Source: a virus. From it: a stretch of DNA of 28,352 bases. Positions 1 to 7,211 of the stretch are shown here, in pieces. Location: IMG/VR virus record IMGVR_UViG_3300009149_000208, positions 1-28,352 of that record; one strand, 5' to 3'. Position numbers and translations under genes: made by a program. Below the pieces are notes generated by a model. It was not told the DNA's origin and did no database searches. It saw nothing but the letters and a program-made list of their open reading frames with translations. Numbering within the stretch: position 1 is the stretch's first letter; each line of letters opens with the position of its first letter.

Positions 1-216
1 CACAAGGGGGGTTCGTTCTATAAACGAGACCGATTCGGAATCTGGGGATGGTGGGAGGGATGGTGCCTGTGTGATTTAAACCCTGACTGGATTAAGAATC
101 CCAACTGGATGCAGGGGCTTTCGCTTGTGCACTTCAAGGGTAAGCGATTCTGGGTAGAGCAGTGCCAGGTCATAGACCACGCCTTTATGTATGGAGGGAA
201 ATTATATGGGGAGTAG
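1..216 (+). CDS. C-terminal part of a calcineurin-like phosphoesterase (5' end outside window)
   Basis: The frame is open from the first base to a TAG at 214-216, so only about 71 residues are visible. The fragment starts with His-Lys-Gly-Gly, is very rich in Trp and ends with an NWMQG...VHF...FWVEQ...YGG pattern. I associate this with the C-terminal part of phage metallophosphoesterases, where a late GHxH metal-binding motif is followed by a QG-[FL]-x-VV strand. The catalytic N-terminal half is not in the window, so the family call is recognition of the tail only. The next gene starts inside its 3' end, as in a translationally coupled operon. It could alternatively be an unrelated phage hypothetical protein. 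Confidence 0.5.
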   Translation, partial: HKGGSFYKRDRFGIWGWWEGWCLCDLNPDWIKNPNWMQGLSLVHFKGKRFWVEQCQVIDHAFMYGGKLYGE

Positions 217-430
217 CTATCCCAAGATACCGGAGCCAGATTATAGAAAGTGTGTTGGGCAGTTCCGTTTACAGCTCAATGATGTCTTCGCCCCCTTACG
301 GCAGTATGGGCAGGGTATATATGTAGATGGGGCGATAGAAGAAGTGGTGGAATTGACCGAGATGTTTGCTATGAGGGTAAGGGGAAAGGCAATCCCAATT
401 AGATTAAAGAACAGGAGAAACAGTAGGTGA
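206..430 (+). CDS. small phage protein of unknown function
   Basis: A 74-residue product, not recognised. The frame also has an ATG at 191, but the SD-like GGAGGGA at 193-199 lies just upstream of the in-frame ATG at 206, which is therefore preferred (product starts MGSSYPKIPEPDY). The C-terminus is basic (KNRRNSR). It overlaps the 3' end of the phosphoesterase fragment and its stop overlaps the GTG of the next gene by four bases, so it belongs to the same rightward early operon. No domain, signal peptide or membrane segment is visible. Confidence 0.7.
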   Translation: MGSSYPKIPEPDYRKCVGQFRLQLNDVFAPLRQYGQGIYVDGAIEEVVELTEMFAMRVRGKAIPIRLKNRRNSR

Positions 431-789
431 AGGTTTATATTGCCTGTCCTTACACTAAGGGCGATATAGCTCAGAATGTCCACAATGCTATTAAAGTTGC
501 CGATATGATAGCTGAGATGGGGCATATCCCTTATGTCCCCGTTCTGGCGCATTTCTGGCACTTGGTTTCACCGCATCCTTGGGAATTCTGGATGAAGATA
601 GACGAGGAATTTCTGAAAGTATGCGATTGTGTGTTTAGAATGGACGGTGAATCTACTGGAGCGGACAGGGAAGTGGAATTGGCACGGTTATCCAGCAAGC
701 CCATTTTCTACAACTTAGGGGATTTAGAAGACATAGACAAATTCATACCCAAAGTCAGGGCTAAATTCAGTATTTCAGGTGAACTATGA
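427..789 (+). CDS. DUF4406-like / nucleoside 2-deoxyribosyltransferase-fold protein
   Basis: A 120-residue protein beginning MKVYIACPYT, followed by an N...A...A..M...GH.P..P...H repeat of helix and strand and a late GESTGADREVELA motif. The PY start strand plus S-x-GA-x-x-E near the C-terminus are typical of small phage proteins related to nucleoside 2-deoxyribosyltransferases (DUF4406 group), which act on or bind nucleotides. The GTG at 427 is used, with AGGAG at 413-417 nine bases upstream. It overlaps the preceding and following genes by four bases (GTGA and ATGA junctions). Substrate and activity are not deducible. Confidence 0.75.
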   Translation: MKVYIACPYTKGDIAQNVHNAIKVADMIAEMGHIPYVPVLAHFWHLVSPHPWEFWMKIDEEFLKVCDCVFRMDGESTGADREVELARLSSKPIFYNLGDLEDIDKFIPKVRAKFSISGEL

Positions 790-1331
790 AAAGAGACCTA
801 GCAAATAGACGCTTTGGAAGGCTTACGGTAATCCGCCAAGCATCCATCGACCGTTTTGGTCATAGGAAATGGCTTTGTCAGTGCGATTGTGGGAATACAA
901 AGGTGGTTAGGGCTCAGTCCCTACTCAGTGGGCATACTAAAAGCTGCGGTTGTCTTAATAGAGAAGAAGCAGCAAAGCGTCTCATGGGACACGGCTTACA
1001 CACAAAGCACGGCTTGCGATACACTCGTCTTTATAGAATTTGGGCAGATATGAAAGCTCGTTGTTATAACCCCAATTCTACCGTTTATCGTTACTATATG
1101 GAACGTGGTATAAAAATATGTTCCGAGTGGTTGCACGACTTCCTTGCTTTTTATAGGTGGGCAATGGCTAATGGTTATGAGCCGAATTTATCAATAGACC
1201 GTATCAACAACAATGGCGGCTATGAGCCAAGCAATTGTCGCTGGGCAACCTCTGCTATGCAAGCCACCAATAGAAAATTCAGTATTAAACAACGGCTTGA
1301 TAATTTACCTGAAATAAGGAGGGCGAGATGA
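786..1331 (+). CDS. zinc-ribbon plus HNH/AP2-like homing-endonuclease-type protein
   Basis: A 181-residue protein. Residues 8-57 have the GRLTVI...W.CQCDCGN...V....L.SGHTKSCGC arrangement, a four-cysteine zinc ribbon with a G-x-T-x-SCGC ending. Residues 80-165 have LYRIW..MK.RCYNPN...YRYY..RGI.IC..W and then LSIDRINNNGGYEPSNCRWAT..MQATNRK. The IDR-x-NN-G-x-YEPSNCRWAT block is common in phage proteins annotated as HNH- or AP2-type DNA-binding/homing nucleases. The start ATG overlaps the previous stop (ATGA) and has AGGTGA upstream. Whether it still cuts DNA cannot be judged. It is co-directional with its neighbours, unlike the leftward HNH genes further on. Confidence 0.7.
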   Translation: MKRDLANRRFGRLTVIRQASIDRFGHRKWLCQCDCGNTKVVRAQSLLSGHTKSCGCLNREEAAKRLMGHGLHTKHGLRYTRLYRIWADMKARCYNPNSTVYRYYMERGIKICSEWLHDFLAFYRWAMANGYEPNLSIDRINNNGGYEPSNCRWATSAMQATNRKFSIKQRLDNLPEIRRAR

Positions 1332-1663
1332 AACCTGAACAATGGATTGTAAACGGTGAAGTTGGGACATCTTCAAAGACAATCTGGGCAGTAATGATGA
1401 ACGCTGTTATTAAAAATGGGAACTCTTGGTGGAATTATGATGTTCCTCATGACCCTGATGATTTCAGTAGATGTTGGAAACTACTCATGCTAATTCCCGA
1501 ATGGCGCAAGCGACTACCAGAGGTTGCTGAGATATTCCCGAAATGGAAACCCTTTGTAAGGGAATGGGATAAATTAACTAAGATGTATGAGCAAAATCTT
1601 ATAGATAACCTTTATGGATATAGCCACGAAATGATGGACTTTATGAGTCAGTTGGGGCAATGA
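1328..1663 (+). CDS. conserved phage hypothetical protein
   Basis: A 111-residue protein with a GTSSKTIWAVMMN segment near the N-terminus and a Trp- and Pro-rich middle (WWNYDVPHDPDDFSRCW). This N-terminal G-x-SS-x-TIW pattern recurs in small phage early proteins of unknown role. The ATG at 1328 follows a strong AAGGAGGGCGAG SD and overlaps the preceding stop by four bases. It is predicted soluble; no catalytic motif is visible. Confidence 0.7.
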   Translation: MKPEQWIVNGEVGTSSKTIWAVMMNAVIKNGNSWWNYDVPHDPDDFSRCWKLLMLIPEWRKRLPEVAEIFPKWKPFVREWDKLTKMYEQNLIDNLYGYSHEMMDFMSQLGQ

Positions 1664-1701
1664 AGCTGAATGTAGGATGAGATGATTTACTATCAAGATG
1701 A

Positions 1702-2061
1702 ATGGGTAACAATATGAAACCTGAACTATCTCAAGAGCCTTGGGAAATGACTAGGGAGGAAATGGCTCAAGCTATTATTGATGGTAAATATGATTTCCCT
1801 ACATTGGGAGGCGACCATCACCCAGCCTCAAAAGAAGCTTGGACAATAAAGAATCCCAATATGCCCAATTATGATATTGCCAAAGAGCGATGGGATAAAA
1901 TGATTTCAGGGGAACATGAGGCGATTGTTAGCATAGCCGTGGTAGAAGGTAAGCCAGTACCGCTAGGGGTATTGAAATACTATCCTGAATTAGAGAAGTA
2001 TTGCGAAATAGCAGCCAAAAGATGTTCTCAGTCTGTATTTGATTTTAGTGAGGTAAGATGA
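1702..2061 (+). CDS. hypothetical phage early protein
   Basis: A 119-residue product with an acidic, helical N-terminus (EPWEMTREEMAQAIIDGKYDFPTLGGDHH) and no recognised domain. Two in-frame ATGs compete: 1702 and 1714. Neither has a strong SD, so the start is uncertain by four codons. The short gap of 1664-1701 holds no other gene. The stop overlaps the next ATG (ATGA). Confidence 0.6.
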   Translation: MGNNMKPELSQEPWEMTREEMAQAIIDGKYDFPTLGGDHHPASKEAWTIKNPNMPNYDIAKERWDKMISGEHEAIVSIAVVEGKPVPLGVLKYYPELEKYCEIAAKRCSQSVFDFSEVR

Positions 2062-2372
2062 ACGAAGATTATACGCAACCCTTTTATCTGGGAGCTGGAA
2101 AAGCAAAGCGTATCCCCTGGCTCAATGGGCGGGTTTACTTACCCCCTCTAGAACCACCGGAAGAAGCAAGGCTCCAACCTTTTGATATATTCTCCAACTC
2201 TTCCTCTCTTAATAATAATTATTTATTAGGGGGGGGGAGGGGGAATAATGATACGCTTTACGCTCAACTGCTTGATAGGATAAAGAAACTTGAGGCCTTA
2301 ACCAATTACCACCACATAAAGCTAACAGAACTAAGAAGTGAGCATAAAACGAGAAGGAGAAGGCCCTATTGA
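2058..2372 (+). CDS. hypothetical protein with poly-G tract and flanking iteron copies
   Basis: A 104-residue product, unrecognised. GAGGT precedes the ATG at 2058. The middle encodes SSSLNNNYLLGGGRGNN, from an AT-rich stretch abutting a run of nine G, A, five G. The C-terminus is strongly basic (EHKTRRRRPY). The gene carries two extra copies of the AAAGCGTATC repeat seen downstream (direct at 2105-2114, inverted at 2247-2259), so it overlaps a likely replication-control region. The protein may bind nucleic acid given its basic tail, but that is inference. Confidence 0.55.
   Translation: MNEDYTQPFYLGAGKAKRIPWLNGRVYLPPLEPPEEARLQPFDIFSNSSSLNNNYLLGGGRGNNDTLYAQLLDRIKKLEALTNYHHIKLTELRSEHKTRRRRPY
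2229..2243 (+). repeat. G9-A-G5 homopolymeric tract
   Basis: Nine G (2229-2237), one A, five G (2239-2243) inside the coding frame of the preceding gene, in an otherwise AT-rich context. Such tracts slip readily during replication or transcription and are also hard to sequence. Confidence 0.8.
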
Positions 2373-2456
2373 AAAGCGTATCATTTCCGTATCATTTTCG
2401 TATCATTTCGTATCGTAGCGTATCAACCGTATCAATCGTATCATTCTGTATCATTG
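2373..2456 (+). repeat. iteron cluster, eight GTATC repeats at about 10-bp spacing (candidate origin or operator)
   Basis: Directly repeated CGTATCA-type units begin at 2377, 2388, 2399, 2409, 2419, 2428, 2437 and (as TGTATCA) 2447, with steps of 11, 11, 10, 10, 9, 9 and 10 bases, so all lie on one face of the helix. The fifth unit reads CGTATCG. The 13-mer AAAGCGTATCATT at 2373-2385 recurs exactly inverted at 2247-2259, and AAAGCGTATC recurs direct at 2105-2114. The array fills the gap before the P-loop ATPase gene. Iterons of this kind are bound by initiator or repressor proteins in phage and plasmid origins. The binding protein is unknown. Confidence 0.8.
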
Positions 2457-2465
2457 GAAGGAATT

Positions 2466-3404
2466 ATGGCAGAGAGAAAACTACCGCAAGCTAAAGTGGA
2501 GGAGTTTCTCCAGTTCGTAACTGGGGTGTTTACCTTAAGGGATATGTGGGGTGAGCTTGGCATTGATAGTGAGGAAAATAAGGCATATCTCAGGGTAATA
2601 ATGAGAAGGTTAGCCGGAGCTGGGATTATTGAATCTACGGGTAAAGACGGCACATATAGGAAAAAGAACACGACCATTGACAAGATTGACTGGGTGTCTG
2701 CTAACCCTGATGACATTCTTCCCTTGAGATGGCCCAAGGGTGGCGATGGGACATCCTTCAAATTTGAGAATATGAAGGTTTATCCCAAGACAATCATAGT
2801 GGTTTCGGGGCAAAGCAATCTTGGCAAGACAGTAACAATGTTGAACTTTTTGGTGGAGAATATGGATGATTTCCCCTGCCTATATATGAGTAATGAACTT
2901 GGAGCGGAGGAATTGGCCGGAAGACTTAGATACTTTGATTGGGTTAGCCTTGTTAAAGATGATGGTAGCCCTAAATTTGAATCAATAGAAAGAGATGCTG
3001 ACCACGAAGACATATTACTCCCGGATGGGGTAAATATCATTGATTACCTAGACCCTGGAGAAGACTTTTACAAAGCTGGCCCGATGATAGGCAGGATATG
3101 GTCAAAGTTAAATAGAGGCATAGCTATAATCGCTTTGCAGAAAGGCGGCAGAAGGTATTACAGCAAGAAAGACGGGCAGATGCACTACAGTCCGAATGAA
3201 TATGGGGTTGGTGGGCATTCTACCGAGTCTAGGGCTCGCTTTGTTTTACATATTGATAAGACAGACCAGGGGAATAGTTTATTTATTAAAAAGGCTAAAA
3301 GCTGGCAGAAGGAAAACCCTAACGGCAAAAGGTTTTTGTTTGATATTAGCCAGCATGGGGCGATGATAACCAACATAAGGGAAATAGCTGATGATGTTTA
3401 TTAG
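2466..3404 (+). CDS. RecA/DnaB-like P-loop ATPase, probable replication helicase or loader
   Basis: A 312-residue protein. Residues 1-65 look like a winged helix (LRVIMRRLAGAGIIESTGKDGTYRKK). Residues 110-122 hold the Walker A strand-loop VVSGQSNLGKT, followed by MLNFLVENMDDFPCLYMSNELGAEELAGRL as in the RecA fold (AAA_25/DnaB/KaiC group). A hydrophobic strand GIAIIALQKGG near 218-228 fits the Walker B/sensor region. It is much shorter than DnaB and lacks the DnaB N-terminal domain. ATG 2466 is chosen over TTG 2454 because GGAAGGA at 2456-2462 is correctly spaced for it. Lying immediately after the iterons suggests a role in replication initiation; the exact role is inferred. Confidence 0.75.
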   Translation: MAERKLPQAKVEEFLQFVTGVFTLRDMWGELGIDSEENKAYLRVIMRRLAGAGIIESTGKDGTYRKKNTTIDKIDWVSANPDDILPLRWPKGGDGTSFKFENMKVYPKTIIVVSGQSNLGKTVTMLNFLVENMDDFPCLYMSNELGAEELAGRLRYFDWVSLVKDDGSPKFESIERDADHEDILLPDGVNIIDYLDPGEDFYKAGPMIGRIWSKLNRGIAIIALQKGGRRYYSKKDGQMHYSPNEYGVGGHSTESRARFVLHIDKTDQGNSLFIKKAKSWQKENPNGKRFLFDISQHGAMITNIREIADDVY

Positions 3405-3412
3405 GACGGATA

Positions 3413-3557
3413 ATGGCAATAGCAACTAAAAAGAGAAGATACCAAAGTTCCTGCTGACAAGAAACTCCATCCCAAAAATATGCAATGGTCTTTTGTCTAC
3501 GAGGACGAGGGGACGAAATTCTTAAATATTCAAAGGTCTTATGAGAGTGAGTGGTGA
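3413..3557 (+). pseudogene. possible short gene with a +1 frameshift at an A5 run
   Basis: From ATG 3413 the frame reads MAIATKK... and stops after 14 codons. If one A of the A5 run at 3428-3432 is removed, reading continues as KREDTKVPADKKLHPKN then MQWSFVYEDEGTKFLN to a TGA at 3555-3557, about 47 residues. The second part looks like a protein. This could be a sequencing or assembly error, a decayed gene or a frameshifted gene. A 25-codon ORF from ATG 3480 is the unshifted alternative. It overlaps the start of the next gene. Confidence 0.3.
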
Positions 3558-4011
3558 TATGAACTCTAAGGACAGAAAAGTTAAAGCAATACCCAAACCC
3601 AAGAAGAAGCGCAATATCAGCGATGAAGTATTAGACGGGCTGGTAAGGAAGTATATCCGTTTAATCTCAGGAGGATATTGTAAGCGGTGTGGTAGGTATG
3701 TGGGTATTGAGAATATAGAGGTAGCCCATATGTATCGGAGGCGCAGGAAAACGGTGCGGTGGGACTTACGGAACGTCTATCCGTTGTGTAGGGATAATCC
3801 AGCTACAGGCAAACAAGGGTGTCATTCTATAGTTGATAATAGCGAGACGTTCCACAAGGCATCGTTTTTGCGAGATGTTATGACCGAGGCAGAGATAGCC
3901 GAATTAGACAGAATCGCCAATATGACCCTTAAAGAGTATCCCATAGACAGGGAGCAGATTAAAACCGAACTCAAAGAGAAGATAAAAATGCTAGAGGGTA
4001 ATAGGACATAA
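3541..4011 (+). CDS. HNH-type / NinG-like nuclease-fold protein
   Basis: A 156-residue protein with a basic N-terminus (KPKKKR) and a treble-clef core: CKRCGRY....IEVAHMYRRRRKTVRWDLRNVYPLC, then GKQGCHSIVDN. Pattern C-x2-C ... AH ... R-x-R ... N-x-x-PLC ... GCH fits HNH/treble-clef nucleases such as phage NinG and recombination-associated HNH proteins. Two starts are possible, ATG 3541 and ATG 3559 (product from MNSKDRK); neither SD is strong. It follows the replication ATPase, consistent with a recombination or repair role, which is inferred. Confidence 0.7.
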   Translation: MRVSGDMNSKDRKVKAIPKPKKKRNISDEVLDGLVRKYIRLISGGYCKRCGRYVGIENIEVAHMYRRRRKTVRWDLRNVYPLCRDNPATGKQGCHSIVDNSETFHKASFLRDVMTEAEIAELDRIANMTLKEYPIDREQIKTELKEKIKMLEGNRT

Positions 4012-4053
4012 AAAGGAATGGAGTTATAAGTAGTGAGAAAATGGGGGTAAGAA

Positions 4054-4251
4054 ATGAATACAACTGCTGACGAATCAATTTATAACAATCTTGAAAATGG
4101 CTTCGTAGTAAAGTATGAAAATCCTAATCCTGCATATAAACTGTGGAAACCAATGCCCTGCGGACATTTGGGATTATGGATAGGTAATAAATGGGTATGC
4201 CAAACTTGCTGGGGATATGAAAAGCCCTTCAATGAACAAGAAGAAAGATAG
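4054..4251 (+). CDS. small zinc-ribbon protein
   Basis: A 65-residue protein with CGHLGLW...WVCQTC, a C-x-H ... C-x2-C arrangement likely to bind one zinc ion. It lies in the early operon, just after an untranslated gap of 42 bases with a weak GGGGTAAG SD. Function not recognised. Confidence 0.65.
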   Translation: MNTTADESIYNNLENGFVVKYENPNPAYKLWKPMPCGHLGLWIGNKWVCQTCWGYEKPFNEQEER

Positions 4252-4263
4252 AGGAGGTAAACA

Positions 4264-4677
4264 ATGATAGATAAAGTAAAGGAAATATTGGGGAGGCAAT
4301 TAGCTCACTACGGAGTTTCAAACAGAATAGTGAGTATAGTTGCTTACGAAGTTTGTCAACTCTTCCCCAAATCCCCTGATAATCCAGAGGGGGAGGAATT
4401 GGCTATTATAGATAAGGCTATGGCTGAGACCGGGAAAATTGATTTGGGTTCATTCGCTAAGTATGTTGATGAGAGTGGGTTACTGACAGACTATAAATTA
4501 TACTTTCGTGGCTTCAACCTACACATCAGCGATATTTACAAGAAGCACATTTTTGATGATATAGTCAAAGACCAAAGAGACCTGACCGCCTCAATCGAGA
4601 ACGCTTCATTCCTGCAGTGGCTAGAACATCACGGGAATAAAGGGCAAGTGGAGCTATTTAAGGAGGGGATTAAATGA
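4264..4677 (+). CDS. hypothetical early protein
   Basis: A 137-residue acidic, mainly helical protein (starts MIDKVKEILGRQLAHYG) with no motif I recognise. GAGGAGGTAAAC directly precedes ATG 4264, an excellent SD. The stop overlaps the next gene's ATG (ATGA), indicating translational coupling. Confidence 0.7.
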   Translation: MIDKVKEILGRQLAHYGVSNRIVSIVAYEVCQLFPKSPDNPEGEELAIIDKAMAETGKIDLGSFAKYVDESGLLTDYKLYFRGFNLHISDIYKKHIFDDIVKDQRDLTASIENASFLQWLEHHGNKGQVELFKEGIK

Positions 4678-5048
4678 GTAAGTCAGGTAACGCATTTGTA
4701 GCAAGGACACAAGGAACGCAATTTACCTTATATGCCGTAATGAAGGCCTTAGGGATTCCTCTCAGTAAAGGGCAGGAGGATTTTCAGGGACACCTTGAAA
4801 GGCATTACCCACCTGTGGTTGGTAATGAAGTGAGTGAAGAGATTAAGCTCTGTGAGCGTTGCCGTAAGAAACACGGAGTTGCGGGTTATACCAGAGACTG
4901 TCGTAACTGTGAGGGATGGGAATCTTGTCTGCACCGGATATGGCAAGGGGACGAGCCAGCCGAGACTGTAGAGAGAGCTAAGAATTGTCGGTATTTTGCT
5001 CTGATGGGCAGCCATTACTATTTAACCTGTAGGAAAGCAATTTATTGA
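4674..5048 (+). CDS. cysteine-rich hypothetical protein
   Basis: A 124-residue protein. The first half is unmarked; residues 59-119 hold CERC..KHG......CRNCEGWESCL and two further cysteines near the end (NCRYF, TCRKA), suggesting a zinc-binding fold. AAGGAGGGGATTAA precedes ATG 4674. Unrecognised; co-directional with and coupled to its upstream neighbour. Confidence 0.65.
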   Translation: MSKSGNAFVARTQGTQFTLYAVMKALGIPLSKGQEDFQGHLERHYPPVVGNEVSEEIKLCERCRKKHGVAGYTRDCRNCEGWESCLHRIWQGDEPAETVERAKNCRYFALMGSHYYLTCRKAIY

Positions 5049-5066
5049 TGTATCTAAGGAGGAATT

Positions 5067-5402
5067 ATGAGCAACATAGATGAGATGAAGGAGAAGATGG
5101 CACTTATAGTATCAGAGGTAAAACGAGGAAACATCAGCGTATTTGAGGGTGTCGACCAACTCCTCAACCTCAAAACCGACACCTGCCATATATCTATCTG
5201 TAAGAATGAGCCAGAATATCCAGAAAATCCTTATCCTAAAGAAATCTTCCCAATGGACGTTAAGGAAGCCGGGCAATTCTTACGAGAGACTATTGGCGAT
5301 AGCAAAACAACGTCCGTAAGTGGTGCTATTGGCCGCCACGTTTATAATTTCTGTCAGCAAAAAATGTCAGATGCAGGCTTTGAACAGAGGACAGATGAAT
5401 AA
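5067..5402 (+). CDS. hypothetical early protein
   Basis: A 111-residue protein preceded by AAGGAGGAATT. The N-terminus is helical (MKEKMALIVSEVKRGNISVFEGVDQLLNL), the rest has no known motif. The downstream zinc protein starts inside its last codons. Confidence 0.65.
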   Translation: MSNIDEMKEKMALIVSEVKRGNISVFEGVDQLLNLKTDTCHISICKNEPEYPENPYPKEIFPMDVKEAGQFLRETIGDSKTTSVSGAIGRHVYNFCQQKMSDAGFEQRTDE

Positions 5403-5556
5403 CAGAGATAAATTCCCGGGGGTCAAGAATATAAGAGTCTGCCCCGAATGTAAAGGTAGGGGATGCTCTAAGTGCAAAGCAGGTTGGGTAAATTCAGACA
5501 ATAATCACCCTATCATCAAACCGTATGTTAGGGGAATATTAGGGAGGTTAAAGTAA
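5395..5556 (+). CDS. 53-residue DnaJ-type zinc-knuckle protein
   Basis: Product MNNRDKFPG... with CPECKGRGCSKCKAGW, the C-x2-C-x-G-x-G-C-x2-C signature of DnaJ-like zinc knuckles (often RNA or protein binding). The frame is open further upstream to 5320, but ATG 5395 with GAGGAC just before it gives the usual short overlap (8 bases) with the previous gene. The stop lies immediately before the next ATG. Confidence 0.6.
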   Translation: MNNRDKFPGVKNIRVCPECKGRGCSKCKAGWVNSDNNHPIIKPYVRGILGRLK

Positions 5557-5817
5557 ATGGAAAAGGAAGCAGTAGAGAAGCACATAGCCGATGTATTGCT
5601 AAACGAGGGGGCAATGCGCAGTGAAGTTGCTGCCGATATGGTAGCCTTCAAGATAAGACAAAGACTGGAAGCCCATAGCTTGCTTCGCAAAGTAACTGAA
5701 CCGCCATTATTGAGTGATGAGGCAATACAAAGGATAAGCCATTCAAGGGTGATGGGCAGATATAAGGAAGTAGCCGAAGCCCAGCGTCAAGCAGATATTA
5801 AGCACAATGAAGGGTAG
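5557..5817 (+). CDS. hypothetical helical protein
   Basis: An 86-residue, charged, mostly helical protein starting MEKEAVEKHIADVL. SD GGGAGGT sits at the end of the preceding gene. No recognised family. Confidence 0.65.
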   Translation: MEKEAVEKHIADVLLNEGAMRSEVAADMVAFKIRQRLEAHSLLRKVTEPPLLSDEAIQRISHSRVMGRYKEVAEAQRQADIKHNEG

Positions 5818-5819
5818 AG

Positions 5820-5987
5820 ATGGAGATAAAGAAAACCTGTAGCGGTTGCACACATAGGGGGATTTGTAAACTACTTAAAGGTGAACAGGACTTACGATTT
5901 GGGACTAAGAGCGGAAGCATTAGCCAGATAGAGGCATTGTGGGTGGAGCTGGCTTTAAAATGCGGGTTTTTTAAAGAGGAGCGATGA
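5820..5987 (+). CDS. 55-residue small zinc-binding protein
   Basis: An ATG at 5820, two bases after the preceding stop, opens a frame to TGA 5985-5987. The product begins MEIKKTCSGCTHRGIC and has a fourth cysteine late (LKCGFF), so C-x2-C ... C ... C zinc binding is likely. The stop overlaps the ATG of the methyltransferase-like gene (ATGA). It is under 60 codons and easily missed, but spacing, SD (AGGGTAGAG) and coupling support it. Confidence 0.65.
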   Translation: MEIKKTCSGCTHRGICKLLKGEQDLRFGTKSGSISQIEALWVELALKCGFFKEER

Positions 5988-6550
5988 GAGTGAATGAGGA
6001 TAAGATAATACTGGACTTGTGCGGCGGGACTGCTGCGTGGAGCCGACCTTATGCCGAGGCTGGCTATGATGTCAGAATCATTACTACGCCTGATTATGAT
6101 GTGCGGCTTTATCAACCGCCCAATAATGTTTATGGAGTGTTAGCGGCTCCGCCTTGCACCTATTTCTGTCGTATGCGGATGTGTAGAGGTAGACCAACAG
6201 ATGAGCAGTTCAAGGAAGGATTGGCAATAGTTGATGCTTGTCTGCGAGTTATATTAGTGACTGCCCCTAAATTTTGGTGTCTGGAAAACCCGCAGGGATA
6301 CCTAAAGAGATGGTTAGGTGAGCCTATTTTTAAGTTTCACCCTTATCAGTTCGGCGACCCTTGGACAAAAAGGACTTGGCTATGGGGGAATTTTGTTGTG
6401 CCACGCCCCTTGTTTACGGGGATAATCCCCACCGAGGCTAAGTATCAATGGGTGAATGATGGAACTAACGATGGCTTATCAAGAACGGTTGAAAAGAATG
6501 CCATCACGCCAAGCGGTTTTGCCCGTGCGTTTTTTGAAGCCAATCAGTAA
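5984..6550 (+). CDS. short cytosine-C5-methyltransferase-like protein
   Basis: A 188-residue protein. The N-terminus IILDLCGGTAAWSRPYAEAGYDV is a SAM-binding motif I. AAPPCTYFC near residue 45-53 matches motif IV (PPC, with the catalytic cysteine in true C5 enzymes), and WCLENPQGYL matches motif VI (ENV replaced by ENP). GDPWTKRTWLWGNF follows, as in phage C5-methyltransferase-like proteins. It is about half the usual length and lacks an obvious target-recognition domain and the C-terminal motifs IX-X, so either a partner supplies specificity or it is a divergent enzyme. AGAGGAGCG is the SD. It lies next to a second methyltransferase, suggesting phage DNA modification against host restriction (inference). 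Confidence 0.7.
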   Translation: MRVNEDKIILDLCGGTAAWSRPYAEAGYDVRIITTPDYDVRLYQPPNNVYGVLAAPPCTYFCRMRMCRGRPTDEQFKEGLAIVDACLRVILVTAPKFWCLENPQGYLKRWLGEPIFKFHPYQFGDPWTKRTWLWGNFVVPRPLFTGIIPTEAKYQWVNDGTNDGLSRTVEKNAITPSGFARAFFEANQ

Positions 6551-6599
6551 TGGAGTTATAGGGGTTTTTAGAATGGAGATAAAGTTTAAGAGAGACACG

Positions 6600-7205
6600 C
6601 TATACCAAATTTGGCTGGATGGGGATTTTGTTGTAGGTGAGCAAGGGGTGGCAATGGTTACAGGCACACGCCAGATTTGTGGATTTGTTAGCCTCTTCTG
6701 CCGATGCAAATTCTCTAAATGCTATAATATGATGAACGGGAATATTCTTTCGTTTTCTTCTGCAAATTCTACAGCGGTAGCCATCCCTAATTCTAATTTG
6801 CTCTGCGATTTTCTTCCAATTCCTACCTCTATAAGTAAGTTCACCTCCGATGTAATAGGGACTATTATTGCCACTGGCAAACTCTTTATTCCAAAGACGA
6901 TAACAGGCAAGACTACAAAAGCTATGGTTGTTTTGTTTGGCGTATTTACGCCTATTAAGTTCAAAGGGTTTCTGCTTGAATTCTTCACCGCAATAATCGC
7001 ATTTAAGAACAACTGGCTCTTTCCAGTTATGGCTATCCCTGCCTCTGTAATGGGGCAAACTTTGAGGGTTTCCCTTGCCCGCTGGCGGGAAGCCTTGATG
7101 TTCATACCGCCATTTAGCCATACAAGAACGGCTACAAAAACGACCCAATTGGTTATTCCTAGCCTTAAAGGTTTTCCCACAATATTCACAAACTCTATTT
7201 ACCAT
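6600..7205 (-). CDS. leftward HNH homing endonuclease with zinc fingers
   Basis: A 201-residue protein. Two N-terminal zinc-finger-like units (CEYCGKTFKA...FCSRSCMAKW and CDYCGEEF...FCSLACYRLW) are followed by W..IAEQIRIRDGYRCRICRRK...VHHIIAFREF...NLACACNHCH, a complete HNH motif (HH, N, H). This is the architecture of free-standing phage homing nucleases. It runs against the operon between two methyltransferase genes. Its own promoter overlaps the start of the next gene and places the transcript start almost at the ATG, with no SD (see promoter entry). Downstream, at 6573, the plus strand carries MEIKFKRDT, resembling the MELKFKVDT start of the methyltransferase. Confidence 0.85.
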   Translation of the reverse strand: MVNRVCEYCGKTFKARNNQLGRFCSRSCMAKWRYEHQGFPPAGKGNPQSLPHYRGRDSHNWKEPVVLKCDYCGEEFKQKPFELNRRKYAKQNNHSFCSLACYRLWNKEFASGNNSPYYIGGELTYRGRNWKKIAEQIRIRDGYRCRICRRKRKNIPVHHIIAFREFASAEEANKSTNLACACNHCHPLLTYNKIPIQPNLV

Positions 7206-7211
7206 ACTTTA

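Noticed and set aside
6722-7189. 155-codon second minus-strand ORF over the HNH gene
   Set aside because: Different frame from the HNH protein, no motif, no SD; overlaps a well-supported gene.
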